From positions 1 through 64,000 of the forward strand of contig JAHEYU010000013.1 in NCBI GenBank assembly GCA_023251435.1: a stretch of 64,000 nucleotides of DNA. The letters run 5' to 3'. Positions 8,523 through 17,247 of the stretch are shown here, one piece after another. The stretch comes from Bacteroidota bacterium (GTDB lineage Bacteria > Bacteroidota > Bacteroidia > Bacteroidales > Prolixibacteraceae). The notes beneath the pieces are model-generated. The model worked only from the letters and a program-made list of their open reading frames with translations. It had not been told where the DNA came from and made no database searches. Made by a program: the position numbers and the translations under genes. Every line of letters starts with the position of its first letter. Positions within the stretch are counted from its first letter, which is position 1.

Positions 8523-10082
8523 ATGAAACTTCAATCGACTACTTATTTGTTCTTGTTATTCTTCTTTTTACTGCAAGTTACACCAATCGAATCTTATTGC
8601 AAATCAATCGAAAAGCAAATAGAAACATCTCAACCCGAGGTGTTAACACCTGCATCGAAACCTCAACCCAGGATCAATGGACCACTGGTTTATGGCTGCC
8701 GGCCCGGACATCCCTTTCTATATCGAATTCCTTGCCAGGGGGAACGTCCGATTCGTTTTTCAGCAAAAGGATTACCTTCAGAACTAAAACTCGATTCTTC
8801 AACCGGTATTATTTCCGGAACAGTTCCTGTAAAAGGAGAATTTGAGATCATTATTCAGGCAAAGAATTCAAAAGGGAAGGATAAACGGAGCTTTAAGATT
8901 ATTGCTGGCGACAAAATTGCCCTCACGCCACCGATGGGATGGAATTCCTGGTATGCCCATTACGACAGAATAACTGATGAGATGACACGCGAAGCGGCTG
9001 ATTTGATGATCAGTAGTGGAATGGCAGATGTTGGCTACACTTATGTGAACATTGACGACTGTTGGTCGAATGCTATAACGTACAAGAAGGATCCTAAACG
9101 GATAGGTCCACCAAGAGATGATCAGGGAAATATTTTGCCTAATTTTTATTTTCCTGACATGAACGGTTTGACCGATTATATCCATAGTAAGGGACTGAAA
9201 GCAGGGATTTACACTTCACCTAGCAATATCACCTGTACCGGTTTTACCGGAGCGTATGGACATGAGGAACAGGATACCCGGCAGTTTGCCGCCTGGGGCT
9301 TCGATTTTCTGAAATATGACTGGTGCTCGTATAGTAAAATGCCTGGTGTTGATGAAAGTCTTGAGTCTTTACAAAAGCCTTTTCGTCAAATTGGATCTGC
9401 TCTGAAATCAATTGACCGCGACATAGTTTATAATATCTGTCAGTCGTGGGATGCGGGCGAAGCCCCGAAATGGGGCGCTGAAGTTGGTGCTCATACCTGG
9501 CGTACTGGCCAGGATCTTGGTCTCGAACTTGACAAAATTTTCGAAGTTGCCATTAATAACAGTAAATACCGTGAGTATTCAAAACCGGGTGAGTGGAACG
9601 ATCCTGATTACATTCAGATCGGGTGGATTGGTAACGCCCGCAAACTTGGCGCACCTGAGCTTACCTCGATGCCTGCTTCCAAGCAATATGCTTTCATGTC
9701 GATGTGGAGCCTGATGGCAGCTCCTATATTTTACAGTGGCGATTTGTCGAGACTTGATGAATTTACCCTTAATATACTTTGCAATCCTGAAGTTATTGAG
9801 GTGAATCAAGACCAGCTAGGCGAAAGTGGATTGGTAATTAAGAAATCTGAAGGTAGTTTCCTAATGGTGAAGAATCTGATTGACGGTTCGAAAGCTGTGG
9901 GTCTTTTCAATCCGGGCAAAAGTGCTGCGAATATGGAGGTAGATTGGAAAGAATTGCATATTTCAGGAAAATATTTGGTTCGTGATCTTTGGCGCCAAAA
10001 GGATTTGAGTAAATGCAGCGATAAATTCACGATAGAGGTTCCGGCCGAAGGAGTTGTAATGGTTAAAATTAGCAAACATTAA
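8523..10082 (+). CDS. GH27 alpha-galactosidase with N-terminal Ig-like domain
   Basis: Exported retaining alpha-galactosidase of 519 aa that would release alpha-linked galactose. A signal peptide covers about 1-25. A putative Ig (He_PIG-like) domain spans about 50-128 (LPSELKLDSSTGIISGTVP). The catalytic TIM barrel begins at TPPMGWNSW (135-143). The nucleophile is expected at Asp 266 in FLKYDWCS, and the acid/base at about Asp 331 in HTWRTGQDLG; both motifs are intact. A small C-terminal beta domain ends the protein. GH27 also includes isomalto-dextranases and beta-L-arabinopyranosidases, so the sugar is likely but not certain. It is the first of three enzyme genes in close series after susD. 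Confidence 0.9.
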   Translation: MKLQSTTYLFLLFFFLLQVTPIESYCKSIEKQIETSQPEVLTPASKPQPRINGPLVYGCRPGHPFLYRIPCQGERPIRFSAKGLPSELKLDSSTGIISGTVPVKGEFEIIIQAKNSKGKDKRSFKIIAGDKIALTPPMGWNSWYAHYDRITDEMTREAADLMISSGMADVGYTYVNIDDCWSNAITYKKDPKRIGPPRDDQGNILPNFYFPDMNGLTDYIHSKGLKAGIYTSPSNITCTGFTGAYGHEEQDTRQFAAWGFDFLKYDWCSYSKMPGVDESLESLQKPFRQIGSALKSIDRDIVYNICQSWDAGEAPKWGAEVGAHTWRTGQDLGLELDKIFEVAINNSKYREYSKPGEWNDPDYIQIGWIGNARKLGAPELTSMPASKQYAFMSMWSLMAAPIFYSGDLSRLDEFTLNILCNPEVIEVNQDQLGESGLVIKKSEGSFLMVKNLIDGSKAVGLFNPGKSAANMEVDWKELHISGKYLVRDLWRQKDLSKCSDKFTIEVPAEGVVMVKISKH

Positions 10083-10109
10083 AATTGGAATATTATAAAA
10101 AAACCAAAG

Positions 10110-11912
10110 ATGAATAAAAAAAATATTCTGAATTTAGCTAAATACCAGATCTTTATCTTTAGTCTGTTATTGTGTCTTCCGGGTTACAGCCAGATAAATA
10201 GCACCGTTTTTCATGAAGATTTTGAAAGTACTCCAAGTAGTATCAGTGCGCTTTGGTTACCAGCTGCAAATTACTCGGTTACTACAGGTTTTAGTGGAAA
10301 TGGGTTGCTATTTAACAGCACTACTTCCAATACCAATCTTACATCGTCGGCTAACATTCCAATTGCGAACCTGTTAGGCGCAACAATTGTCGTATCAGCA
10401 AATATTAAGGGAGAAAATTTGACTGGAAGTGGACTTCCCGGAATGGTCATCCAGCTGGTAGCAAAGCCAAGCTCCGGCTCGTTAAGGTATTATAGAATAC
10501 CTGTAGAAATAGGTTCATTTGACTGGAAGTTAGTAGGAAGAACTCTCAGTATAGATTCTGATATAATAAGCCTAAGTTTGAATATAGGGATTTATAATGC
10601 AACAGGGAAATTTTGGCTCGACAACATAGATATTCAGGCAATAAGCAAACCCATGCCGCCTGCCCGCGACCCATCCATTGTGATAAATAAAACCCACAGC
10701 GGAATGTACAGAGGGATGAATGTCAGGAGCAATAGCATAAAAAAAAGTGATCTGGATGAGTTAAGATATGATTGGAAAGCTAATTCGATACGTTGCCAGA
10801 TTGGAGGGAGCCAATATACCGACGGTTTATTACGAACTGATTATGAATCCATACTACAAAAAGAAATGATTAAAATGGATACCTTGGTTAAATGGTGTAG
10901 TGCCAATGGACTTCACATGAATGTTGGTCTGGCAGGCTTAGCGCAGGGGTTATTCAGTAGTAAAGCTGCTCAAACCAGACTCATTGAAGCATGGAAACTG
11001 ATTGCCGAAAGATATAAAAATTCACAAATAGTTTGGGCTTATGATCTTGCAAATGAACCAATTGCAAGTGAATACCCATATAGTTATCCCTTTCCTTTAG
11101 ACAAAAACATCTTATTATGGCCTTCTTTGGCCGATACGCTTGTAAAATCTATCAGGAAAATTGATGCAGAAAAGGCCATCATTATTGAGAGTTTTAATTA
11201 TAGTATAAAGATGGATGATGTAAATCCTATTGATCCTTCAATCCCGAATATCATTTACAGCTCACACATGTATGTGCCCCATCAATTTACACATCAACAA
11301 TTTTCCTCGAAGACTCCATCTTACACCTATCCTGGTACGATTGATGGAAAATATTACGACAAAAGCGTTTTAAGAGATATACTTCAGCCACTTAAGGATT
11401 ATCAGGAAAAATACCGTGTTCCCATATATATTGGGGAATTTAGCTGCATACGATGGGCTCCGGGCAAAAGTTCGTATAATTATATACGCGATTGTATTGA
11501 ACTTTTTGAGGAATATAAATGGGATTATAGCTTTCATGCATTTCGCGATTGGGATGGTTGGAGCGTAGAACATTCAACCGGTTGGTACGACTCAGTTCTT
11601 CCTGCTGCTAAAACGGATAGAGAGCTACTTTTTCGTTCATATTTTAAGCAAAATGTTACCCAGTTAAATTATCTGGAAAGTAAGCCGCTTCCCTTGAAAT
11701 GTTATCCTAATCCGGTGAATGACGTTTTGCATATTCAAATGGCTGATAATAATAGCCAACTTAAGCTGTACGATATAATTGGCAATAAACTGTTCGACCA
11801 GTCAATTTCTTCTGATTATAAGTTAGATATGAGTGGCTTTAAATCGGGTATTTACTTTCTGAAAGTTGAGAATTCGGTAGGAAGAAAGATCGAAAAAGTG
11901 ATTAAGAAATAA
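10110..11912 (+). CDS. GH5-like endo-glycanase secreted by T9SS
   Basis: A 600-aa secreted enzyme. Signal peptide (about 1-27); a beta-sandwich, CBM-like N-terminal domain (about 30-178, ending FWLDNIDIQAISKP); a clan GH-A TIM barrel (about 195-515) with acid/base Glu 316 in YDLANEP and nucleophile Glu 443 in IYIGEFSC; then a T9SS type A sorting domain (about 528-600, starting CYPNPVNDVLHIQM and ending KVIKK). The sorting tail places it on the cell surface or outside, ahead of SusCD. The GH5 subfamily, and so the backbone it cuts (mannan, glucan, galactan), cannot be told from motifs alone. Confidence 0.85.
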   Translation: MNKKNILNLAKYQIFIFSLLLCLPGYSQINSTVFHEDFESTPSSISALWLPAANYSVTTGFSGNGLLFNSTTSNTNLTSSANIPIANLLGATIVVSANIKGENLTGSGLPGMVIQLVAKPSSGSLRYYRIPVEIGSFDWKLVGRTLSIDSDIISLSLNIGIYNATGKFWLDNIDIQAISKPMPPARDPSIVINKTHSGMYRGMNVRSNSIKKSDLDELRYDWKANSIRCQIGGSQYTDGLLRTDYESILQKEMIKMDTLVKWCSANGLHMNVGLAGLAQGLFSSKAAQTRLIEAWKLIAERYKNSQIVWAYDLANEPIASEYPYSYPFPLDKNILLWPSLADTLVKSIRKIDAEKAIIIESFNYSIKMDDVNPIDPSIPNIIYSSHMYVPHQFTHQQFSSKTPSYTYPGTIDGKYYDKSVLRDILQPLKDYQEKYRVPIYIGEFSCIRWAPGKSSYNYIRDCIELFEEYKWDYSFHAFRDWDGWSVEHSTGWYDSVLPAAKTDRELLFRSYFKQNVTQLNYLESKPLPLKCYPNPVNDVLHIQMADNNSQLKLYDIIGNKLFDQSISSDYKLDMSGFKSGIYFLKVENSVGRKIEKVIKK

Positions 11913-11951
11913 AGATTTAGAACTAAATAAAAACCAACTAATACATTCATT

Positions 11952-13841
11952 ATGAAGAATTTATTCACAATTTGTTTTCTAACTTTGGTATTTCCGGTTA
12001 TTCTGGCAGCACAGCCAAAATCAGTTTCGCAACATGACAAAGTTTTTAGCAACCCCCTGAATTTAACCCATCTGGACGGCTATTTAGGTAGCCGGATCGA
12101 TCTTTGCATCAGTGAGCGCATTAAAAAACAAGATGTTGACCACCTGATAGAACCTTTCCGCCACCGCACCGAAGAAAAATACTGGCAAACTGAATTTTGG
12201 GGAAAATGGATACTTTCGGCCATTGCAGCCTATGAGTACAATCACGACCCCGAACTTTTGACCATTATCCGTAATGCGGTTACAGGATTACTGGCCACTC
12301 AAACTCCGGATGGATATATAGGTAATTATTCGCCGGAAGCTCAGCTTAAGCAATGGGACATCTGGGGTCGAAAATATACGCTGCTTGGTTTATTGGCTTA
12401 CTACAATATTTCAGAAGATAAAAAGGTACTGGAAGCTGCGAAAAGATCGGCCGATTATCTATTTACTCAGGTAGGACCTGGAAAGGTTGATATTGTGAAA
12501 ACCGGGAATTACAGAGGAATGCCTAGCAGTTCTATTTTGGAACCAATGGTAATGCTGTATAATAAAACCGGCGAGAAACGATACCTCGATTTTGCAAAAT
12601 ACATTGTCGCTCAATGGGAATCGGGTGATGAACCTAAATTGATCAGTAAGGCATTGGCAGGTGTTGCTGTAGCCGAACGCTTTCCTGCTCCAAAATACTG
12701 GTTCTCAAGAGAAAATGGACAAAAGGCTTATGAGATGATGTCGTGTTACGAAGGATTGCTCGATCTGTACCGGATAACCGGTGAACCAAGCTATCTAAAA
12801 TCAGCAGAAATGGCGGTTCAAAACATCATCGATACAGAGATTAATGTTGCCGGATCGGGAACTGCTTTTGAATGTTTTTACCACGGAGGCAAACGCCAGA
12901 CTGAGCCGACTTACCATACCATGGAAACCTGTGTTACCTTCACCTGGATAAAGCTGTGCAGCAATCTGCTCCAACTCACCCATAATCCGATGTATGTCGA
13001 CCAGATTGAAAAAACGGTTTATAATGCTTTGCTGGCTTCGATGAAATCTGATGGTTCGCAGATTGCAAAATACAGTCCGCTGGAAGGTAGACGAAGTGCT
13101 GGTGAAGAGCAATGCGGGATGCACATCAACTGCTGCAATGCCAATGGCCCACGGGCCTTTGCACTTTTGCCCAAAATTGCAGTGCAAGCATCACTCAGCG
13201 AAGTCTATGTCAATCTGTATTGTCAGTCTAAGGCAGTTGTGCCAATTAATCCAAAAAATAAAATTACTGTCGAGCAGAACACCAACTATCCTGTATCCGA
13301 TGAAATTGAAATTATAATTCAGCCCGAAAAATCTGAAAACTTCACTTTAGCTCTTCGTATTCCGGAATGGAGCAATCAAACAACGATTTCGGTGAATGGT
13401 GCTCCTGTTGAGGGCATAAAATCAGGCACTTATCAAAAAATATCCAGAATATGGCAAAAAGGTGATAAGGTAATCCTTAAACTTGACCTTAGTGGTCGCC
13501 TGATCAACCTGAATGGTTATCAAGCTATTCTTAGAGGTCCTGTTTTACTTGCCCGTGATAGTCGTTTTTCTGAAGGTTTTGTAGATGAAACAGCTGTGAT
13601 CCAGCATAAAAATAACCTGGTAGAACTTCATCCATCGTCAGTAAAACCTGAACATGTTTGGATGTCATTTACTGCCCCATTAGTCTTGGGAACTGACCTC
13701 GAAGGTGAATTTAAAAAGCCCCGGCAGGTTCATTTCTGTGATTTTGGTTCCGCCGGAAATACCTGGATGGAGGACTTGCGTTACCGCGTGTGGATTCCTA
13801 AAACACTGAATGTGATGAATACAGAATATAAGGCATACTGA
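11952..13841 (+). CDS. GH127-type beta-L-arabinofuranosidase (DUF1680)
   Basis: A 629-aa exported enzyme with a signal peptide (about 1-20) and an alpha/alpha-barrel followed by beta domains. The family's zinc-thiolate centre is present: Glu 325 and Cys 327 in METCVTF, and Cys 394/Cys 395 in HINCCNANGPR, where one Cys is the nucleophile in characterised GH127 enzymes such as HypBA1. Expected activity is removal of terminal beta-L-arabinofuranose. The related GH146 family shares these motifs and is the main alternative. It follows the GH5 gene by 39 nt, consistent with co-transcription. Confidence 0.88.
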   Translation: MKNLFTICFLTLVFPVILAAQPKSVSQHDKVFSNPLNLTHLDGYLGSRIDLCISERIKKQDVDHLIEPFRHRTEEKYWQTEFWGKWILSAIAAYEYNHDPELLTIIRNAVTGLLATQTPDGYIGNYSPEAQLKQWDIWGRKYTLLGLLAYYNISEDKKVLEAAKRSADYLFTQVGPGKVDIVKTGNYRGMPSSSILEPMVMLYNKTGEKRYLDFAKYIVAQWESGDEPKLISKALAGVAVAERFPAPKYWFSRENGQKAYEMMSCYEGLLDLYRITGEPSYLKSAEMAVQNIIDTEINVAGSGTAFECFYHGGKRQTEPTYHTMETCVTFTWIKLCSNLLQLTHNPMYVDQIEKTVYNALLASMKSDGSQIAKYSPLEGRRSAGEEQCGMHINCCNANGPRAFALLPKIAVQASLSEVYVNLYCQSKAVVPINPKNKITVEQNTNYPVSDEIEIIIQPEKSENFTLALRIPEWSNQTTISVNGAPVEGIKSGTYQKISRIWQKGDKVILKLDLSGRLINLNGYQAILRGPVLLARDSRFSEGFVDETAVIQHKNNLVELHPSSVKPEHVWMSFTAPLVLGTDLEGEFKKPRQVHFCDFGSAGNTWMEDLRYRVWIPKTLNVMNTEYKAY

Positions 13842-13855
13842 TATGAAACGAGCCA

Positions 13856-13920
13856 TCCCGATTAATCGGGAAACAGAAGCATGATTATTGCTGGCGAGTT
13901 CTCCCGATTATACATCGGGA
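13856..13920. repeat. Two dyads with identical arms
   Basis: TCCCGAT-TA-ATCGGGA (13856-13871) and TCCCGAT-TATAC-ATCGGGA (13902-13920) share the same 7-nt arms with different spacers and lie 30 nt apart between the GH127 gene and the DoxX fusion gene. They could be a REP-like element, an mRNA processing or attenuation site, or operators. No T-run follows either. Confidence 0.6.
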
Positions 13921-13957
13921 CAAGCTATCTGACAATTAAAAAACAAATTATAAACAG

Positions 13958-15574
13958 ATGAATAGGAATGTAATTTATCTTCTCACGATATTAAGAATCC
14001 TGGTTGGCTGGCATTTTTTGTACGAGGGGATTTCAAAAATTATTGCTGGCAACTGGAGCTCATCAGCATACCTTGCAGGGTCAAAGTGGATTTTTGCACC
14101 TGTTTTCCATTGGATGGCGGGCAATGCAGGAGTCATTCAAGTGGTTGATTTATTGAATATTTGGGGAATGACGCTTGTAGGTGTTGGTCTGATTTTAGGA
14201 TTATTTTCCCGATGGGCCAGTGCCGGTGGCGCATTGATGCTGCTCTTTTATTTTATTGCTTATCCACCGGTTCCGGGTTATATGTTTGCTGTCCCCATGG
14301 ATGGAAGTTATCTTTGGGTGAATAAAACCCTGATCGAATTTTTTGTTTTAGCAGTACTTGTATTTGTTTCTTCTGATGACTTATTTGGTATTGATCGTTT
14401 ATTTTCGCGATGGAGGGAAGAAAAAGCCCGAAGGCCAATACCGGTTTTTTCTGACGAATCGAAAAAAGGACTTTTAAGACGGGATGCAATTAAAGACTTA
14501 ATCTCTGTCCCTTTTATTGGCGCCTTCGCTTATGCACTTTACAAGAAAGACAAATGGGATAACTTTGAAGAAAAACTTCTCAAAGTTGAAGGCATTGATG
14601 CAAATTCCAGCGCTACTTTACTTAAATTCAACTATTCTACGCTTAACGACCTCAAAGGTCAAATTCCCAGGGGGATTATCAGATATACCGATAAAAACGG
14701 ACAACCTGCCCAATGGGAGATTAGCCGACTGATTATGGGAGGAAATCTTATTGGTGGATTTACTCATGCACGCGACCTAATCTATATATCAAAGCTGGTA
14801 AAGACCTATCATACTGATGAAAAGGTAATGCAAACACTTGCATTGGGTGAAAAATGCGGGATGAATGCCATTATATCCAATCCGGCACATGGCAGGATAT
14901 TTCAGAAATTCAAACATGAATTTAGAAGCAACATGAAATTCATATCGGATTGCGGAATCGGCAACGATTTTCAGAAAGGAATTGCCTTGTCACTTGCTTC
15001 CGATTTTGATGCACTTTACTGTCAGGGCGAAATTACTGATCGCTGGACGAATGAACAATACGATGACGGCAAAGGAAATACAGTTGCTCAACACATGGAA
15101 TTGATACGCCAGGGACTGGAAGAGATACGTCGTCATGGAAAGCCTGCAGGTATTGGCGCCCACAAGATTGAAGCCATTAAGGTTTGTGTTGAACATGGAT
15201 TAAAACCTGATTTTTGGGTCAAAACCTGTCATAATTACAACTACTGGTCGGCCAGGTCAACTGTTGATAAACCTGAAAATGCAGATTATTGGAAGGGAAA
15301 GCACCAACAGGGATTAGATTGGCATGATAACGTATTCGACTTTGATCCCAATGAGACTATCAGATTCATGGGCACACTTAAAGAACCCTGGATAGCATTT
15401 AAGGTTTTAGCAGCCGGCGCAATTCACCCAAAGGAAGGATTGAATTATGCATATACAAATGGAGCGGATATTGTATGTATGGGGATGTATGATTTTCAAA
15501 TAGTCGAAGATGTCAATATAGCCTTAGACGCATTGGATCGTGCCAAAGTTCGCACTCGACCGTGGATAGCTTGA
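13958..15574 (+). CDS. DoxX membrane domain fused to a Tat-like segment and a TIM-barrel-like domain
   Basis: A 538-aa fusion. Residues 1-150 form a DoxX-like unit with about four membrane helices (RILVGWHFLYEGISKIIAGNW is the family's first-helix signature). Residues about 165-190 read LLRRDAIKDLISVPFIGAFA, a twin-arginine-like motif with a hydrophobic stretch. The rest (about 215-538) is a soluble alpha/beta domain with a TIM-barrel look (ISRLIMGGNLIGG, KPAGIGAHKIEAI, GLKPDFWVKTCHN, GADIVCMGMYDFQIV), as in aldo/keto-like proteins. The soluble part is probably outside the cytoplasmic membrane. No catalytic activity can be named. The position suggests a role with the sugar released by the neighbouring enzymes. 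Confidence 0.75.
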   Translation: MNRNVIYLLTILRILVGWHFLYEGISKIIAGNWSSSAYLAGSKWIFAPVFHWMAGNAGVIQVVDLLNIWGMTLVGVGLILGLFSRWASAGGALMLLFYFIAYPPVPGYMFAVPMDGSYLWVNKTLIEFFVLAVLVFVSSDDLFGIDRLFSRWREEKARRPIPVFSDESKKGLLRRDAIKDLISVPFIGAFAYALYKKDKWDNFEEKLLKVEGIDANSSATLLKFNYSTLNDLKGQIPRGIIRYTDKNGQPAQWEISRLIMGGNLIGGFTHARDLIYISKLVKTYHTDEKVMQTLALGEKCGMNAIISNPAHGRIFQKFKHEFRSNMKFISDCGIGNDFQKGIALSLASDFDALYCQGEITDRWTNEQYDDGKGNTVAQHMELIRQGLEEIRRHGKPAGIGAHKIEAIKVCVEHGLKPDFWVKTCHNYNYWSARSTVDKPENADYWKGKHQQGLDWHDNVFDFDPNETIRFMGTLKEPWIAFKVLAAGAIHPKEGLNYAYTNGADIVCMGMYDFQIVEDVNIALDALDRAKVRTRPWIA

Positions 15575-15595
15575 AAATATAAAGCCAGGAGTCAT

Positions 15596-15880
15596 TTATT
15601 TGCCATTACTGGCTCTTTTCAATCTTTTTCACTTTCTCCAATCATTCCAATTACTTTTCTTTAGTTATTTCTCTTTGATTACATGGGGGGTAACTCTAAA
15701 AATTACGTCCTATAAAATGATAGTTCGTTTAAAGAGTGAAATAATATCCTATTCCATTGAAAAAGTTGACAGAAATTTTATTCAATACGTTTTTGCTGGC
15801 ACCTTTTGGCATTTTAACACAAACTTTCAATATCTATTTTATTTGTTGTCCCAATGTCAAACTGAAGGATTTAAAGATAG
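15596..15880 (+). pseudogene. Chimeric scar: sigma-gene 3' end joined to decayed GH28 5' end
   Basis: 15601-15660 matches 1931-1990, the 3' end of the sigma gene, at 50 of 60 positions. The match runs into promoter copy 2. From 15707 to about 15833 the sequence instead follows 20301-20428, the leader and signal peptide of the GH28 gene. It then jumps to match 20831-20876, an internal GH28 stretch, so about 400 bp are missing. The jump lies at an AATAT direct repeat found at both ends. The frame is open through the scar and would add 96 spurious residues to the next gene. Confidence 0.8.
15685..15713 (+). promoter_or_regulatory. ECF-type promoter copy 2 (before the epimerase/TRAP operon)
   Basis: Six G plus T at 15685-15691 and CGTCCTAT at 15706-15713, with the same 21-nt spacing as copies 1 and 3. 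Although it lies in a decayed scar, its core is intact, so it may drive the epimerase, isomerase and TRAP genes with a leader of about 165 nt. Confidence 0.6.
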
Positions 15881-15887
15881 TTCGATT

Positions 15888-16715
15888 ATGAAATCTGCAG
15901 TAAACATATCATTAATACCAGAGATCAGCAACACCCCCCATATTCCATTTGGTAATTTTGAGGAAATATGTAAAATTATATCTGATTATGGATATGATGC
16001 AGTTGAACTTTTCCCAAGAAGCGGAAAGGACATTTCCGTTTCAGAAATTAAGGAAATAACGGAGGCCAATAATCTAAAAGTCTGTGCCTTTGGCACCGGT
16101 GCCGGAAAAGTATTATACGGCCTTACCCTAACAAGCCCCGACAAATCTGTAAGAAAGGGGGCAGTAAGTTACATTAGTGAAATTATTAAGGTCGCCTCCA
16201 ATTTCAATTCGTTGGTAATTATTGGTTCCATGCAGGGTTCTGTTGACGGAACAATTGGCAGAGGTCAAACTACCGAATGGCTTACTGAATGTTTAAATGA
16301 ATTGTCCAACATTGCATGTGAGTACAATGTTACCCTTGTTTTTGAACCCATTAACAGGTACGAAAGCAACTTCATCAATAGCCTGGGACAGGGTATTGAA
16401 TTAATAAAAAATACCGGGAGCAATAACATTAAATTGCTTGCTGACTTATTCCACATGAATATAGAGGAACGTTCAGTGGAGCAATCCATTATCCAGACAG
16501 CCTCATATATTGGTCATATTCATTTTGCTGACAGTAATCGTCTTTACCCCGGTTTGGGGCATACCGATTTTAGCAAAGTTTTTAAAGCACTACACCAAAT
16601 CCAATTTGAAGGCTATCTATCTGTTGAGGCGATGGTAACCAATGTCCACACAGATTTGCAGCATGCAATAGCGGTTTTTAATGCCTATGCAAAAAATAAC
16701 ATATTAACCAAATAA
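15888..16715 (+). CDS. Sugar epimerase/isomerase, xylose-isomerase-like TIM barrel
   Basis: A cytoplasmic 275-aa TIM barrel of the AP-endonuclease-2 superfamily (hydroxypyruvate isomerase, tagatose/psicose 3-epimerase and similar). Metal ligands expected for the family are visible: Glu in VFEPINRYE, Asp/His in LLADLFHMN, His in GHIHFADSNR and Glu in LSVEAM. The ATG at 15888 is chosen because everything upstream in the same frame derives from the sigma/GH28 scar and is not protein sequence of this family. RpiB/LacAB-type isomerase and TRAP genes follow closely, so it probably interconverts the sugar that the TRAP system imports. The exact substrate is unknown. Confidence 0.85.
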   Translation: MKSAVNISLIPEISNTPHIPFGNFEEICKIISDYGYDAVELFPRSGKDISVSEIKEITEANNLKVCAFGTGAGKVLYGLTLTSPDKSVRKGAVSYISEIIKVASNFNSLVIIGSMQGSVDGTIGRGQTTEWLTECLNELSNIACEYNVTLVFEPINRYESNFINSLGQGIELIKNTGSNNIKLLADLFHMNIEERSVEQSIIQTASYIGHIHFADSNRLYPGLGHTDFSKVFKALHQIQFEGYLSVEAMVTNVHTDLQHAIAVFNAYAKNNILTK

Positions 16716-16726
16716 AAAATAACATT

Positions 16727-17194
16727 ATGAAAATTTCAATTGGATGCGATGTTTCCGCATATTCTCAGGTTTGCGATAATCTGGTAATTTATTTAGAAAA
16801 TGAAAAACATTGCAAAGTAGTTAAATGTGGGGCAATGGCAGGCAATGTTAAAGCAGATTATATAGACGCTGCTATTGAAGTTGCAGAAATGGTCGCGAGT
16901 AATGAAGTCGACTACGGTATATTGTTATGCAATACAGGAACAGGTGTATCCATTATTGCAAATAAAGTCCCCGGTGTACGTGCCGCTGTATGTGTTGATA
17001 GTTTTGCTGCAAAAATTTCAAAATTAGCCAACAATGCTAATGTACTTGCCTTAAGTATAAGGTATTGTGGCGAAAAATTGCTTATTGAAATAATCGACAC
17101 CTGGCTGGAAACCCAGCCTTCAAATGAAGAAAGGAGAATTGTGTTTCATAAAAAAACAGAAGAGGTTGATACGAAATACAGGACCAAACTATAA
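16727..17194 (+). CDS. RpiB/LacA/LacB-family sugar isomerase
   Basis: A 155-aa cytoplasmic isomerase that moves the carbonyl between C1 and C2 of a (usually phosphorylated) sugar. The catalytic Cys 68 lies in LLCNTGTGVSI and the following IANKVPGVRAAVCVDSFAAK is typical. The usual active-site His region (HNDAN in RpiB) reads NNANVLALS here, so the substrate may differ from ribose 5-phosphate. It is 11 nt from the epimerase gene and 53 nt ahead of the TRAP binding protein. A second, different RpiB paralogue lies at 38.9 kb. Confidence 0.88.
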   Translation: MKISIGCDVSAYSQVCDNLVIYLENEKHCKVVKCGAMAGNVKADYIDAAIEVAEMVASNEVDYGILLCNTGTGVSIIANKVPGVRAAVCVDSFAAKISKLANNANVLALSIRYCGEKLLIEIIDTWLETQPSNEERRIVFHKKTEEVDTKYRTKL

Positions 17195-17247
17195 ATTTTA
17201 AAAGTATCATCTCAGCTATTTTAGAAACTAAAAGACAAACACAATTA

